A stretch of 30,351 nucleotides of DNA from an uncultured Verrucomicrobiota bacterium (GTDB taxonomy: Bacteria; Verrucomicrobiota; Verrucomicrobiia; Limisphaerales; UBA1096), in the NCBI GenBank assembly GCA_913050205.1, contig CAJXAU010000001.1, forward strand, positions 1 to 30,351, in the 5' to 3' direction. Shown here one piece after another: positions 8,020-16,360 of the stretch. Positions within the stretch are counted from its first letter, which is position 1. Each line of letters starts with the position of its first letter. A model generated the notes under the pieces. The model saw only the letters and a program-made list of their open reading frames with translations, did not search any database and was not told the origin of the DNA. A program made the position numbers and the translations under genes.

Positions 8020-9153
8020 TCAACTCGTCCTGAACGGGGACAATCCCCCTGAGGAATTCATGCGCGCCGACTTGGCCGGCTCGTCACCCCGTGAGTAGCG
8101 CGCCACACTCAACAGCACTCCCACACAAAACAACATGACCACCAGATTCGTCCCACCCCGGCTGATGAACGGCAGAGGCAACCCCTTGTTGGGCAGAGTA
8201 CTGGTGACCACTCCGATGTTTATAAACGCCTGCAGGCCGATCAACAGCGTGAGCCCGGAGGCGAGCAGAAATCCAAAAAAGTCACTCGAGCGCAGTGCGA
8301 TAAACGCGCCGCAAACCACAAACAAAACAAACGCCACAACCACGCCCAGCGTGGCGATCAGGCCCAGTTCCTCACCGATTACGGAAAAAATAAAGTCGGT
8401 CTGGTGTTCCGGGACAAAGCCGAGTTTCTGCCTGCCGTTGCCCAACCCAAGTCCGGTCGGGCCACCCGATCCAAGAGCGATCAGCGACTGCCAAGCCTGA
8501 TACCCCACGCCCTGCTTGGTGCCCTCCGGATCCAGCCAACTCATAATCCGGTTGAGGCGCACAGTATTTTGCGAAAGCAGATAACCACCTGCCGCCATCA
8601 GGCCGATCACCGGTATAGCCATGTAACGAATTTTCGTCCCCGCGAGGAAAAGCATCAGACCGCACACAACCGCCAGCAACGCCGTGCTTCCCCAGTCAGG
8701 CTCCAGAAAAATCAGGCCAAGAATCAACCCCATACCCAAACCCGGCACCAACATTCCATACTTGAACGTATCCATCTTGCGCCCCTTACGCTCGCAGTAA
8801 TGGGCCAGCGCGATGATCAACGCAATCTTGGCAAACTCGGATGGCTGGAAACGAGTTCCCGGCAGTTGCACCCATCGGCGTGCGCCGTTCACCTCCACAC
8901 CGATCCCCGGGATGAGTACCGCCACCAACATGATCAGCGCCACGATCATTAACGGCAGCGAAACTTTCTTGAGCAACTGATAGTCCAGCTTGGCCGTCAC
9001 CGCACAGACGAACAATCCAATGCAACACCACAAAAGTTGCGCGCCCCAAAAAGTACCGCCACGATGAAACATCGTGGCGCTGTAAAGCATCACCAACCCC
9101 AGCGCCAACAACGCTGATACGACAAACACCAGGGTGGTCGAAGCAAACTTCAT
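8020..9153 (-). CDS. ftsW: FtsW, SEDS-family septal peptidoglycan glycosyltransferase
   Basis: Polytopic membrane protein of 377 aa with about ten hydrophobic helices. SEDS motifs: F-Q-P-S-E-F-A-K, P-D-W-G-S-T-A (catalytic-Asp region), G-L-G-L-G-N-G-R-Q-K-L, P-E-H-Q-T-D-F-I-F-S-V-I-G-E-E and P-L-P-F-I-S-R-G-G-T-N-L. The PEHQTDFIF loop and its place between murD and murG favour FtsW over RodA. It pairs with the FtsI transpeptidase in the same operon. It begins 15 bp after the LysM gene and ends 2 bp before murG. The last about 18 residues form a Ser/Arg-containing cytoplasmic tail. No full palindrome copy lies within it. Confidence 0.95.
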   Translation of the reverse strand: MKFASTTLVFVVSALLALGLVMLYSATMFHRGGTFWGAQLLWCCIGLFVCAVTAKLDYQLLKKVSLPLMIVALIMLVAVLIPGIGVEVNGARRWVQLPGTRFQPSEFAKIALIIALAHYCERKGRKMDTFKYGMLVPGLGMGLILGLIFLEPDWGSTALLAVVCGLMLFLAGTKIRYMAIPVIGLMAAGGYLLSQNTVRLNRIMSWLDPEGTKQGVGYQAWQSLIALGSGGPTGLGLGNGRQKLGFVPEHQTDFIFSVIGEELGLIATLGVVVAFVLFVVCGAFIALRSSDFFGFLLASGLTLLIGLQAFINIGVVTSTLPNKGLPLPFISRGGTNLVVMLFCVGVLLSVARYSRGDEPAKSARMNSSGGLSPFRTS

Positions 9154-9168
9154 AAAAGATGCTTCGAC

Positions 9169-9939
9169 CTATTCTGCTTCAGCCGGCTTGGGAATGATCA
9201 ACTTTTGACCCGGACGAATGTTGGAAGTTTTCAGGCCGTTCGCATCCCTGATCTCCTTGACGGTGGTCTTGTGATTCTTCGCGATGGTGTACAGGTTGTC
9301 ACCCGCCTTAACCTCGTACTGCGTTGCCCCCTCCGGTACGGCCGGAGCCGCCGGCTCTGGCGCCTTCGCAGGAATAACCAGCACTTGGCCAATCGCGATG
9401 CGGTTCGGATCCACCGCCGGGTTGGCCTCCTTCAATGCCGTTACGGAGACTCCATGCTTCCTTGCGATCGCAGTGTAGTTGTCCCCCTTTACCACGACAT
9501 ATTCGGATTGGCCGGTGGCAACCGGCACTTCGAGGCCTGTGCTTGGCTCGGGCACCAGCGGCACCACGTCCTCCACATTCTCCGGCTCACCCGTGCCCGG
9601 AATCTGAACCTCCGGCGGTGTTGGCAATGGCGGAGTCGTGGTGATGACTTCGTTTGTTGGCACCGGCGCCGGTGGCGGTTCCACCACGGTCACAGTATTG
9701 GTCGAAGCCGGAGCCGGCGGTGTCGCCACTTCTCCCATCGGCGGCAGCGTGGCGATGGGGTTTGTGTCACCGGTCGTTGTCGTCTGGGATTCTTCCCGAC
9801 TACATCCGGAAAACAGTAGTCCACCAAGAAAAACGACATGCACAGCCACGATGATCATCACCATCTGAAGACCGGACCGATTCTTGGTATTTTTTTCGAG
9901 CAACGAACTCTTGGGTTGCAATGGATTTTGCCTAGACAT
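9169..9939 (-). CDS. Membrane-anchored protein with two LysM domains, embedded in the dcw operon
   Basis: 256 aa. A polar N-terminus of about 24 residues precedes a hydrophobic segment (about 25-45) ending in F-S-G-C-S, which could be either a transmembrane anchor or a lipobox far from the start. Next is a Pro/Thr-rich linker (about 50-145), then two LysM peptidoglycan-binding modules (about 146-190 and 206-250, each with G-D-N near the start and a G-Q-x-L-x-I-P end). No catalytic domain is present. An SD (AAGGAG) stands before ATG 9939. Its place between murD and ftsW suggests it attaches a division factor, or the envelope, to the cell wall; this is inference. One palindrome core (9385) codes I-G-Q within the conserved end of the first LysM. 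Confidence 0.9.
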   Translation of the reverse strand: MSRQNPLQPKSSLLEKNTKNRSGLQMVMIIVAVHVVFLGGLLFSGCSREESQTTTTGDTNPIATLPPMGEVATPPAPASTNTVTVVEPPPAPVPTNEVITTTPPLPTPPEVQIPGTGEPENVEDVVPLVPEPSTGLEVPVATGQSEYVVVKGDNYTAIARKHGVSVTALKEANPAVDPNRIAIGQVLVIPAKAPEPAAPAVPEGATQYEVKAGDNLYTIAKNHKTTVKEIRDANGLKTSNIRPGQKLIIPKPAEAE

Positions 9940-9969
9940 GATTATTTAACACTCCTTGTATTTTTGTTG

Positions 9970-9992
9970 AAAAAATGACGCTTGGCCAAGCG
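9970..9992 (-). terminator. Palindrome copy followed by a T-run between murD and the LysM gene
   Basis: The intergenic copy cgcttggccaagcg (9979-9992) can fold on the minus strand as a 5-bp stem with a GGCC loop, and is followed by tca and six T (9970-9975). That is the layout of a weak intrinsic terminator or attenuator, which could lower expression of the LysM gene and downstream genes. The stem is short, so this is tentative. Confidence 0.35.
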
Positions 9993-10006
9993 CATTTGGG
10001 GGGGAA

Positions 10007-10020
10007 CACAATATATTGTG
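10007..10020. promoter_or_regulatory. Perfect 14-bp AT-rich palindrome cacaatatattgtg
   Basis: A perfect dyad 15 bp past the murD stop, in the 96-bp gap before the LysM gene. It could be an operator for a dimeric regulator, or part of an internal promoter for the LysM-ftsW-murG section. A run of G on the plus strand (9998-10004) separates it from the TTGGCCAA copy. The function is unknown. Confidence 0.4.
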
Positions 10021-10035
10021 GTTGAAGAAAGGCCC

Positions 10036-11484
10036 TCATCGCGACATGACGTTTGAGATTTCTGGGGCTGGTGAGCCATTGCCGGTTGTTTTTCCCTCCA
10101 CGGTGTAACCGGCCAAGCGCTCGACGTATTGCCGAAACATCTCGCCACGATGTTGATAGCCGTTGACGCTACCGGAATCTTCGCTCGCTGGCGAGAGTAA
10201 AATAACATCCCCCTCCTCGGCCATTTCGTATGCCTGCTGAACCGCATCTTCGAGCGAGTTCACCAGCCGACATGGGGTAAAAAGACTCCATGCAGCACGC
10301 AGTTTTTCACGTGTTTCCCCCATTAAACAGACAGCCTTCACACGCTGGGACAACATGGGTCCTATGTCATGAAACGCCCCGCCCTTGTCCCTTCCCCCGG
10401 CCAGAAGCCAGATATTCGGCCTTCCACCCGGTGCCGGCGGCATCGAGGCGAGGGTTTTTTCCATAGCGGCGAGATTGGTCGACCGGGAGTCGTTGACGAA
10501 CCGGATTCCATTAATCTCAGCCACGGTCTCGCACCGGTGCAGCAGCGGGGGCTGGTTTTTGAGCACCCCGGCGGATTGTTCCAATGGAATTTTCAGCACA
10601 CGCCCCACGGCTAGAGCCGCCATGATAATCTCGGCGTTGTGTGCCCCCTGCAATCGACATTCGCTGAAATCCAAAAGCGGCCCTTCCCAGCCCGGCACGC
10701 GGCTGACGATCAATCCGCGGTTGAGGGAGATATCCGCCCGGCGGTTGCTTGAGCTGAATGTAATCACCTTGGAGGGGATCTCGATCCCAAGTGAACGAAT
10801 CTGTGCCAACGCCTCGCTCTGGACGATTGCCCAGTCGAACGGCTGCTGGTTGGTGAACATCCGCGCCTTGGTTTTCACGTACTCTGCCATCCCGCGATAG
10901 TGATCCTGATGATCCTGCTCAATGTTCATGAGCACGGCGACGGTTGGTTGAAAAAACTGTGTCAATTCCAACTGGAACGAATTCACCGCTAGCATGAGGT
11001 AATCCAACTCCTTCGAGTCGGCCACGGCATCGCAAACCGGACAACTTACCTTGCCGGCTAGGCGCGTTTCACGCTGGGCACCAATCAAGACCTGCTCGAT
11101 GAGTTTTGCCGTCGAGGTTTTGCCGTTGGTTCCGGTCACCGCGATGTTCAGGCAGCGGAGTTGCTGGTAGCCCAGCTCCAGCTCGCCGATCACCGGAACA
11201 TCCCTTTTGCGCAGCGCACGCACCCAGTCCGTCTCGCGTATCCCCCCAACGCTGATCACGCCGAGATCCACCCCGGCCAACAGCTTGGCATCCGGCTTGG
11301 CCAAGCCCAAGTGCACCTCAGCGCCCAGCTTGGCCAAGCGCTTGGCCTCGCCCTGCAGTGTGGTCGAGTCCTTGCGATCCACCGCCACGACCGACGCACC
11401 ACTTTCGCAAAGCAGACGACAAGCCGCCCTGCCCCTCGCGCCAAGGCCGATCAACAAAACTCGTTTTCCGTTCAGCTTGAACAT
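10036..11484 (-). CDS. murD: UDP-N-acetylmuramoylalanine--D-glutamate ligase MurD (divergent)
   Basis: Cytoplasmic Mur ligase that adds D-Glu. 482 aa, slightly longer than usual because of a C-terminal tail. It has a Rossmann-like N-domain (V-L-L-I-G-L-G-A-R-G), V-P-V-I-G-E-L-E-L, P-loop G-T-N-G-K-T-S-T (118-125), D-H-Q-D-H (191-195), the carbamylated-Lys motif Y-V-K-T-K-A-R (K206) and V-N-D-S-R-S-T-N. Oddities: where MurDs have E-L-S-S-F-Q-L-E, this reads A166-V-N-S-F-Q-L-E, losing the Glu that binds Mg in E. coli MurD; and the C-domain S-P-A-x-A-S-F-D block reads S-P-A-S-E-D-S-G-S. Operon position between mraY and ftsW supports MurD. Two palindrome cores code LAK in the N-domain. Confidence 0.88.
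   Translation of the reverse strand: MFKLNGKRVLLIGLGARGRAACRLLCESGASVVAVDRKDSTTLQGEAKRLAKLGAEVHLGLAKPDAKLLAGVDLGVISVGGIRETDWVRALRKRDVPVIGELELGYQQLRCLNIAVTGTNGKTSTAKLIEQVLIGAQRETRLAGKVSCPVCDAVADSKELDYLMLAVNSFQLELTQFFQPTVAVLMNIEQDHQDHYRGMAEYVKTKARMFTNQQPFDWAIVQSEALAQIRSLGIEIPSKVITFSSSNRRADISLNRGLIVSRVPGWEGPLLDFSECRLQGAHNAEIIMAALAVGRVLKIPLEQSAGVLKNQPPLLHRCETVAEINGIRFVNDSRSTNLAAMEKTLASMPPAPGGRPNIWLLAGGRDKGGAFHDIGPMLSQRVKAVCLMGETREKLRAAWSLFTPCRLVNSLEDAVQQAYEMAEEGDVILLSPASEDSGSVNGYQHRGEMFRQYVERLAGYTVEGKTTGNGSPAPEISNVMSR
11295..11347. repeat. Palindrome cluster in murD
   Basis: Full cores at 11297-11304 and 11330-11337, plus a half-site (cttggcc, 11341-11347) whose GGCC is exactly 12 bp from that of the second core. 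The tandem codes A-K-R-L-A-K-L in the coding frame. Confidence 0.85.
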
Positions 11485-11492
11485 TCCCTAAT

Positions 11493-12647
11493 CTACCTCA
11501 ATTTCAGTGTACTCAAAGCGAGTACGGCGAATAAAATTCCCAAGATATAAAACCGGGCCACGACCTGCGACTCGTGCCAGCCCTTCTTTTCGAAGTGATG
11601 ATGTAATGGTGCCATCAGAAAAACCCTTCGCCCTACCCCGGACTTGCGTCGCGTGTACTTGAACCAGCCGGTCTGGATCATCACGGATACTGCCTCGAGC
11701 ACAAACACGCCCCCCGCAATCACCAATATAAACGGCTGATGAATCAGCACCGCGATCACACCGAGAGACCCGCCCAGTGCCAGCGAACCGGTATCTCCCA
11801 TGAATACTTGAGCCGGGTGGCAGTTGAACCAGAGAAAACCCAACCCGGCACCGATCATCGCGGCACAAAAAACAGTCAACTCTCCCGCGCCCTCCACATA
11901 GGGCACGATCAAATATTCGGCCGTTTTCACATTGCCCGCGATGTACGTCAAAATGATGAATACGAATGCCACAATGAGGGTGCAGCCGATGGCGAGGCCG
12001 TCGAGGCCGTCTGTCAAATTTACCGCGTTCGAGCTGCCGACGATTGCCGCCATTGTGATCAGCAACCCCACAAAACCAACCCCGGCAAACTCGATCGCCT
12101 CGCCATAAAACGGCACCATGAGCTGCTTGACCAAGTGGCTCATCGACTGGTGGTTCCAAAGGTAAAGACCGATGAACAACGCAAGACCAATCTGCACGAC
12201 CAGTTTCACCTTGGAGTGAATCCCCGCCTTGTCCTGCTTGGTGAGCTTCACCCAATCATCATAAAAACCAAGTGCCGCGAGTACGATGACCGACATGAGC
12301 GTGAGTGCGAGAAACTCATTCCAACGCGCCCAGAGTAGTGCCGTGATGTCCAACGTAAGCACGATCATTATGCCCCCCATGGAGGGTGTTCCCAACTTGT
12401 TCACGCGCCCTTCCAGCCCACCTGCCTCCTCGGCCTTGTCCTTGTACTGTTGGCTAAATTTTAGCTGCTTTAATTTGGCGATGATCCGTGGTCCCAGCCA
12501 CCAACTTAGGAGCAGCGCAGTCACCGCGGCACCAGCGGTCCGGAATGTGATGTATTGGAAAACGCGAAGGAACGACAACCAGTCCGCCCATGCCGCATGG
12601 TCGTTATCGACCAACCACTGCGGCATCTGGCTTAGGTAATAAAACAT
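11493..12647 (-). CDS. mraY: Phospho-MurNAc-pentapeptide transferase MraY (lipid I synthesis)
   Basis: Integral membrane enzyme that transfers phospho-MurNAc-pentapeptide to undecaprenyl phosphate. 384 aa with about ten transmembrane helices. Motifs: T-P-S-M-G-G, the D-D-W cluster G-F-Y-D-D-W-V-K-L, N-A-V-N-L-T-D-G-L-D-G-L, F-M-G-D-T-G-S-L-A-L-G-G and A-P-L-H-H-H-F-E-K-K-G-W, all diagnostic. It has an N-terminal extension (Y-L-S-Q-M-P-Q-W-L-V) typical of longer MraYs. murF ends 9 bp before its start and murD begins 8 bp after its stop. No palindrome copy is in this gene. Confidence 0.96.
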   Translation of the reverse strand: MFYYLSQMPQWLVDNDHAAWADWLSFLRVFQYITFRTAGAAVTALLLSWWLGPRIIAKLKQLKFSQQYKDKAEEAGGLEGRVNKLGTPSMGGIMIVLTLDITALLWARWNEFLALTLMSVIVLAALGFYDDWVKLTKQDKAGIHSKVKLVVQIGLALFIGLYLWNHQSMSHLVKQLMVPFYGEAIEFAGVGFVGLLITMAAIVGSSNAVNLTDGLDGLAIGCTLIVAFVFIILTYIAGNVKTAEYLIVPYVEGAGELTVFCAAMIGAGLGFLWFNCHPAQVFMGDTGSLALGGSLGVIAVLIHQPFILVIAGGVFVLEAVSVMIQTGWFKYTRRKSGVGRRVFLMAPLHHHFEKKGWHESQVVARFYILGILFAVLALSTLKLR

Positions 12648-12656
12648 GGCGATTCG

Positions 12657-14048
12657 CTAGGGCTGCAACTCCCCCTTGAGCGCCTCCATGACGCGTTCCA
12701 GTTTTGCCGATCGACTCCCCTTGACGAGCACCACGTCCCCAGGGGTCAGTTTCATCGCCAGTGCCTTGCCTGCGTGAGCGGCATCCTCAAACGCTGCCAC
12801 GTTTGATAGACCCACCGCCTGCGCGGCCCTCACCATGACGTCTGCCCATTGACCCACCGCAATGAGGCCGCTCAGACCGAGCTTGGCAACTTGCTCACCC
12901 GCCTCGTTGTGGGCGGATTCGCTCGATTTACCAAGCTCGGCCATATCACCTAGAACAGCAATGAGCTTGCCCCTAACCGGAAACGCCTTGAGCGTTTCCA
13001 AAGCCGCCTGAAGGGAGTCGGGGTTGGAGTTGTAGGCGTCGTTTATTACGCAGACACCGCCGAGTGTCTGCATCTGCATTCGCATGGACGCCGGTCGACA
13101 GTCCCGCAGGCCCTGATTCAGTTCCTCCTGGCTCAGGCCCAACTCCGTCGCAACCGCCATGGCGATCGCAGCGTTGTGGGCATTATGACGGCCCAGCAGG
13201 TCGACACGGTAGACTCCGTTCCGATCTCCCTTCGGCGAAAGGATTTCAAATTCTGTTCCCTCCCCATCCGGCGTGATACGAACTATTCGCCAGTCGCAGC
13301 CCTCTGATTCCCCGATAGTGACGACTCGCGCCCGGCATCGTTTCCGGATCGTTTCAAGTCCGTCGATGTCCCCGTTGACAAACAGGCAACCGTCCTCCGG
13401 CAATGCCTCAGCCAAAGCACCCTCCTCACGGAGCACTCCGTCCAGGTTTTCAAAAAATTCCAGATGCTCGCGGCCGATACTCGTCAACACGCCGATATTC
13501 GGGCGGATGGCAGAGAGCAGCGCCTCCATCTCGCCCGGATGATTCGACCCAACCTCGATCACAGCCGCACGGTGCGACTCCTGCAGGCGCAGCAGCGTCA
13601 ACGGCACGCCGATATCGTTGTTAAAACTGGCCTCGCTGGAGAGTGTTTCAAATCGTTGGCCGAGCAATGCAGCCAAAATATCCTTCGTTGTAGTCTTGCC
13701 GTTTGATCCCCCTACAGCAATCACCGGAATGTCAAAGTCCTGCCGATAACGGGCGGCCAATTGGCCAAGTGCCTCACGCGTCTCGTCGACGTGAATCGCC
13801 GGGGCCACATCGCCCCCTTGGCTAAGTCGGGAACGGTTCACCAACGCCGCCACAGCTCCTTGGCCAAGCGCTTGGCCGGCGTAGTCGTGACCATCAAACC
13901 GGTCGCCCTCAATCGCAACAAACAGGTCGCCCGGCTTGGCCAAGCGCGAGTCCGTGCAGACACGGTTCACGTACGCCGTACGTTGCCCAGTGACCAACTG
14001 GCCGTGGCAGCTTTCAGCAATAAATTCGAGCGTGCGCGGTTCCATCAT
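12657..14048 (-). CDS. murF: UDP-MurNAc-tripeptide--D-Ala-D-Ala ligase MurF
   Basis: Cytoplasmic ligase that adds the D-Ala-D-Ala made by Ddl. 463 aa. N-domain with T-D-S-R (about 32-35) and D-L-F-V-A-I-x-G; P-loop G-S-N-G-K-T-T-T; N-N-D-I-G-V-P-L-T-L-L; E-V-G-S-N-H-P-G-E; G-R-H-N-A-H-N-A-A-I-A; N-D-A-Y-N-S-N-P-D-S-L; L-G-D-M-A-E-L-G. The ATG at 14048 overlaps the ftsI stop by ATGA (a second ATG is at 14045). murE, normally between ftsI and murF, is missing, yet the overlap is intact. Four palindrome-type sites lie in the first third, coding L-G-Q-G, A-L-G-Q, S-R-L-A-K and a half-site. Confidence 0.95.
   Translation of the reverse strand: MMEPRTLEFIAESCHGQLVTGQRTAYVNRVCTDSRLAKPGDLFVAIEGDRFDGHDYAGQALGQGAVAALVNRSRLSQGGDVAPAIHVDETREALGQLAARYRQDFDIPVIAVGGSNGKTTTKDILAALLGQRFETLSSEASFNNDIGVPLTLLRLQESHRAAVIEVGSNHPGEMEALLSAIRPNIGVLTSIGREHLEFFENLDGVLREEGALAEALPEDGCLFVNGDIDGLETIRKRCRARVVTIGESEGCDWRIVRITPDGEGTEFEILSPKGDRNGVYRVDLLGRHNAHNAAIAMAVATELGLSQEELNQGLRDCRPASMRMQMQTLGGVCVINDAYNSNPDSLQAALETLKAFPVRGKLIAVLGDMAELGKSSESAHNEAGEQVAKLGLSGLIAVGQWADVMVRAAQAVGLSNVAAFEDAAHAGKALAMKLTPGDVVLVKGSRSAKLERVMEALKGELQP
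13858..13946. repeat. Palindrome cluster in murF
   Basis: A full core at 13860-13867 is followed 12 bp on by a half-site (cttggcc, 13871-13877), and another 13-bp copy lies at 13934-13946. A further core is at 13761-13768. The 12-bp tandem reads G-Q-A-L-G-Q in the gene. Confidence 0.85.
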
Positions 14049-15934
14049 CTCCGGGCTAATTCCGACTTGGGTTCCGCCAACGATTTCACCGGTACCGTCG
14101 GCTCGATGCCCAGGTAGTTGGCTGTCTTTTCGGCAATCTCCTTGAATGCCGGCCCCGCCACGACACCACCGTAGTAGCCGTTATGCGGTTCGTCCACAAA
14201 CACGCCAATGCACAACTCAGGCTTGCGCGCCGGGAGAAATCCAATGAACGACGCAAAGTATTTGCCGGGGTCGTAACCCCGTCGGGTCTTCGAAGGTTTT
14301 TGTGCCGTACCGGTCTTGCCGGCGACCTGATAATTCTCCAACCACGCCTGTCTTGCCGTACCGTTCGGCGAAACCACGGTGATTAGCGCCTCAACCATTT
14401 GCACTGCCGCCTCGTCACGGATTACCTTGCGGATCTCGGCCGCCTTGTACTGAACCACGGTGTTCCCGTCGCGGTCGGTCAACTTGTCGACCAGCATCGG
14501 TCGCATCAGCCGACCGCCGTTCGCCACGGCACTCATCGCCATCGTGAGCTGAATCGGTGTCGCCGCGATTTCATGTCCCATCGGGATGCGCGAGATGGAG
14601 AGCTTGTTCCAATTCTTATACGGGTGCAACAGACCGCTGATTTCACCCGGCAATGACACCCCAGTCTTCGCGCCGAAACCAAGCTGGGAGATGTAACGAT
14701 GCAACCGCTCGCCACCCATTCGCATCGCGACCTTGGCCGTGCCGATGTTGGAAGATTTGGTGATGATCTCCTCAACCGTTAATTGGTCGTACCCGTGATG
14801 ATCACGCAGCACCCTACCCGCAAAATAATAGCGGCCATTTTCGCAGTCGAACCGATCGGACAAGCGGACGACGCCATCATTCAGCGCTCCAGACACCGCC
14901 ACAATCTTAAAGGTAGACCCCGGTTCATACATGTCCGTAACCACGCGGTTCCGGCGATTATCCGCGGTGGATTCACCCGGCGTATTGGGGTTGAACGTAG
15001 GCCGATTGGCCAACGCAAGGATTGCACCTGTGTTCGGATTCACCACCACCACACAGGCACTGGCCGGCGTGTGCTTGGCACAAAGTTTTTCCAGTGCCTT
15101 CTCGGCGATGTACTGGATGTTGGCGTCCAGCGTCAGGACGGCATTCATCCCGTCGCGTGATTTAATGTCGTAGCCGCGGTATGCCACGACCTCGCGCCGA
15201 CCGCGATCCGTTTCTGTTTCGCGCCAGCCACGAACCCCTTCCAGCACAGAGTCCAGCATCATTTCAATCCCGTGTTTACCCTCGAGCCCCTCCATCGGAA
15301 CCTTTGCACTGCCGGGATCTCGTACACCGACAAATCCCAAAACATGTGCTCCAAGGTTGCCGCTCGGATAAACCCGCAATTGAGAATCGACGCGTTCGCT
15401 GAAAACGGATCGGTACTTCACGTTGTAATAACGCAGCCGCTCCTTGCGAGGCAACGATTTCACATCCATCCCAAAATCAAGGTTTGCGAGCGCGTTGGTG
15501 ATCTGCTGCCAATCCTCGAGCAACACCTTGCGCTTAAGCACAACGTGCTTGTCCTCGCGCTGCCGACCGGCTGCGTCTGTGTACACCCGGCGCTGCATCC
15601 GCTTGGCCAAGCCATTGACTTCCACCCCGAGGATCGGTGCAATCGCCCTCGCCACCAGCAATTGGTTCGTGCCAATCAGCGATGGGTCGGCGCAGACTGT
15701 CTTGGCGATACGACTCGTCGCCAGCACCGTTCCACGGGAGTCCAGAATATCGCCTCGCCGGGAAGCGTGAATCACCTTCCGGCGAGTGTTGTCCAGCGCA
15801 TGCGCTGAATGTTTGTCGTGTTGATACACCTGGATATCCACCAACCTCACCCCAAGTCCCACAAAACCGGCCGTAATCAGTGAGACCAGAAGGATCACCC
15901 TACCCCGGTGAGCGTTGGTTAGGATATGTGCCAC
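14045..15934 (-). CDS. ftsI: Septal penicillin-binding protein FtsI (PBP3-type transpeptidase)
   Basis: Class B PBP that crosslinks septal peptidoglycan. 629 aa from a GTG start. A short basic N-terminus and one signal-anchor helix (about 12-34) precede R-R-G-D-I-L-D-S-R-G (59-68) of the dimerisation domain. The transpeptidase domain carries S340-T-F-K343, S394-S-N and K540-T-G. The C-terminal tail after the transpeptidase is short and there is no PASTA domain. It lies 27 bp downstream of the ftsL-like gene and overlaps murF by 4 bp. Palindrome cores at 15603 (G-L-A-K-R) and 15006 (A-L-A-N-R) are in frame. No strong SD precedes the GTG. Confidence 0.95.
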   Translation of the reverse strand: MAHILTNAHRGRVILLVSLITAGFVGLGVRLVDIQVYQHDKHSAHALDNTRRKVIHASRRGDILDSRGTVLATSRIAKTVCADPSLIGTNQLLVARAIAPILGVEVNGLAKRMQRRVYTDAAGRQREDKHVVLKRKVLLEDWQQITNALANLDFGMDVKSLPRKERLRYYNVKYRSVFSERVDSQLRVYPSGNLGAHVLGFVGVRDPGSAKVPMEGLEGKHGIEMMLDSVLEGVRGWRETETDRGRREVVAYRGYDIKSRDGMNAVLTLDANIQYIAEKALEKLCAKHTPASACVVVVNPNTGAILALANRPTFNPNTPGESTADNRRNRVVTDMYEPGSTFKIVAVSGALNDGVVRLSDRFDCENGRYYFAGRVLRDHHGYDQLTVEEIITKSSNIGTAKVAMRMGGERLHRYISQLGFGAKTGVSLPGEISGLLHPYKNWNKLSISRIPMGHEIAATPIQLTMAMSAVANGGRLMRPMLVDKLTDRDGNTVVQYKAAEIRKVIRDEAAVQMVEALITVVSPNGTARQAWLENYQVAGKTGTAQKPSKTRRGYDPGKYFASFIGFLPARKPELCIGVFVDEPHNGYYGGVVAGPAFKEIAEKTANYLGIEPTVPVKSLAEPKSELARR

Positions 15935-15961
15935 GTTAGTCAGGTAACAGCTTCATGTCAG

Positions 15962-16357
15962 CTACGGCCGCCATTGACGCAGCGTGTGTTTTACCGTGCG
16001 GTATTCCCCAGGTTTACTTGGCTCCAGCTCCTTGGCTTCTGGAGGCAAATCCGAAAGTCGCAATACCTGCTCCGGTGTTGGCATGGTCAACCCAAGCCCC
16101 AGTTTACGGACTCGTTCGTAAAGTTTCTGCGTCGAGCGCATCTCGGCCCGCATCTGTCGCCAACGCTCGTTTTCCCCCTTAAGCAGATCAAGGCGCACCT
16201 CCTTTTTTTGAACCGCCGTCCCTAGTTGATGGATCTGCGACTTCTGCCACACGTAACCCATCGCCGTTCCGCCAAGCAGCAGGCACAACATCACCGCCTT
16301 GATCCACGAGCCCACGCTCAATGAAACTTCTCCCCGCCTGCGATTCCTTGCTGCCAT
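15962..16357 (-). CDS. ftsL: FtsL-like bitopic division protein
   Basis: 131 aa. A basic N-terminus (A-A-R-N-R-R-R-G) precedes one transmembrane helix (about 19-37) and a coiled-coil (about 40-85, rich in Lys/Glu/Arg/Leu). Then comes K-L-G-L-G-L-T-M-P-T-P-E-Q-V-L, matching the 'A-x-x-L-G-L-x-x-P' end of FtsL/DivIC proteins. FtsL sequences diverge widely, so the call rests on architecture plus its place between rsmH and ftsI, where ftsL normally lies. The rsmH stop is 3 bp upstream. It probably binds FtsQ and an FtsB partner encoded elsewhere to activate FtsW-FtsI. Confidence 0.75.
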   Translation of the reverse strand: MAARNRRRGEVSLSVGSWIKAVMLCLLLGGTAMGYVWQKSQIHQLGTAVQKKEVRLDLLKGENERWRQMRAEMRSTQKLYERVRKLGLGLTMPTPEQVLRLSDLPPEAKELEPSKPGEYRTVKHTLRQWRP

Positions 16358-16360
16358 GTC

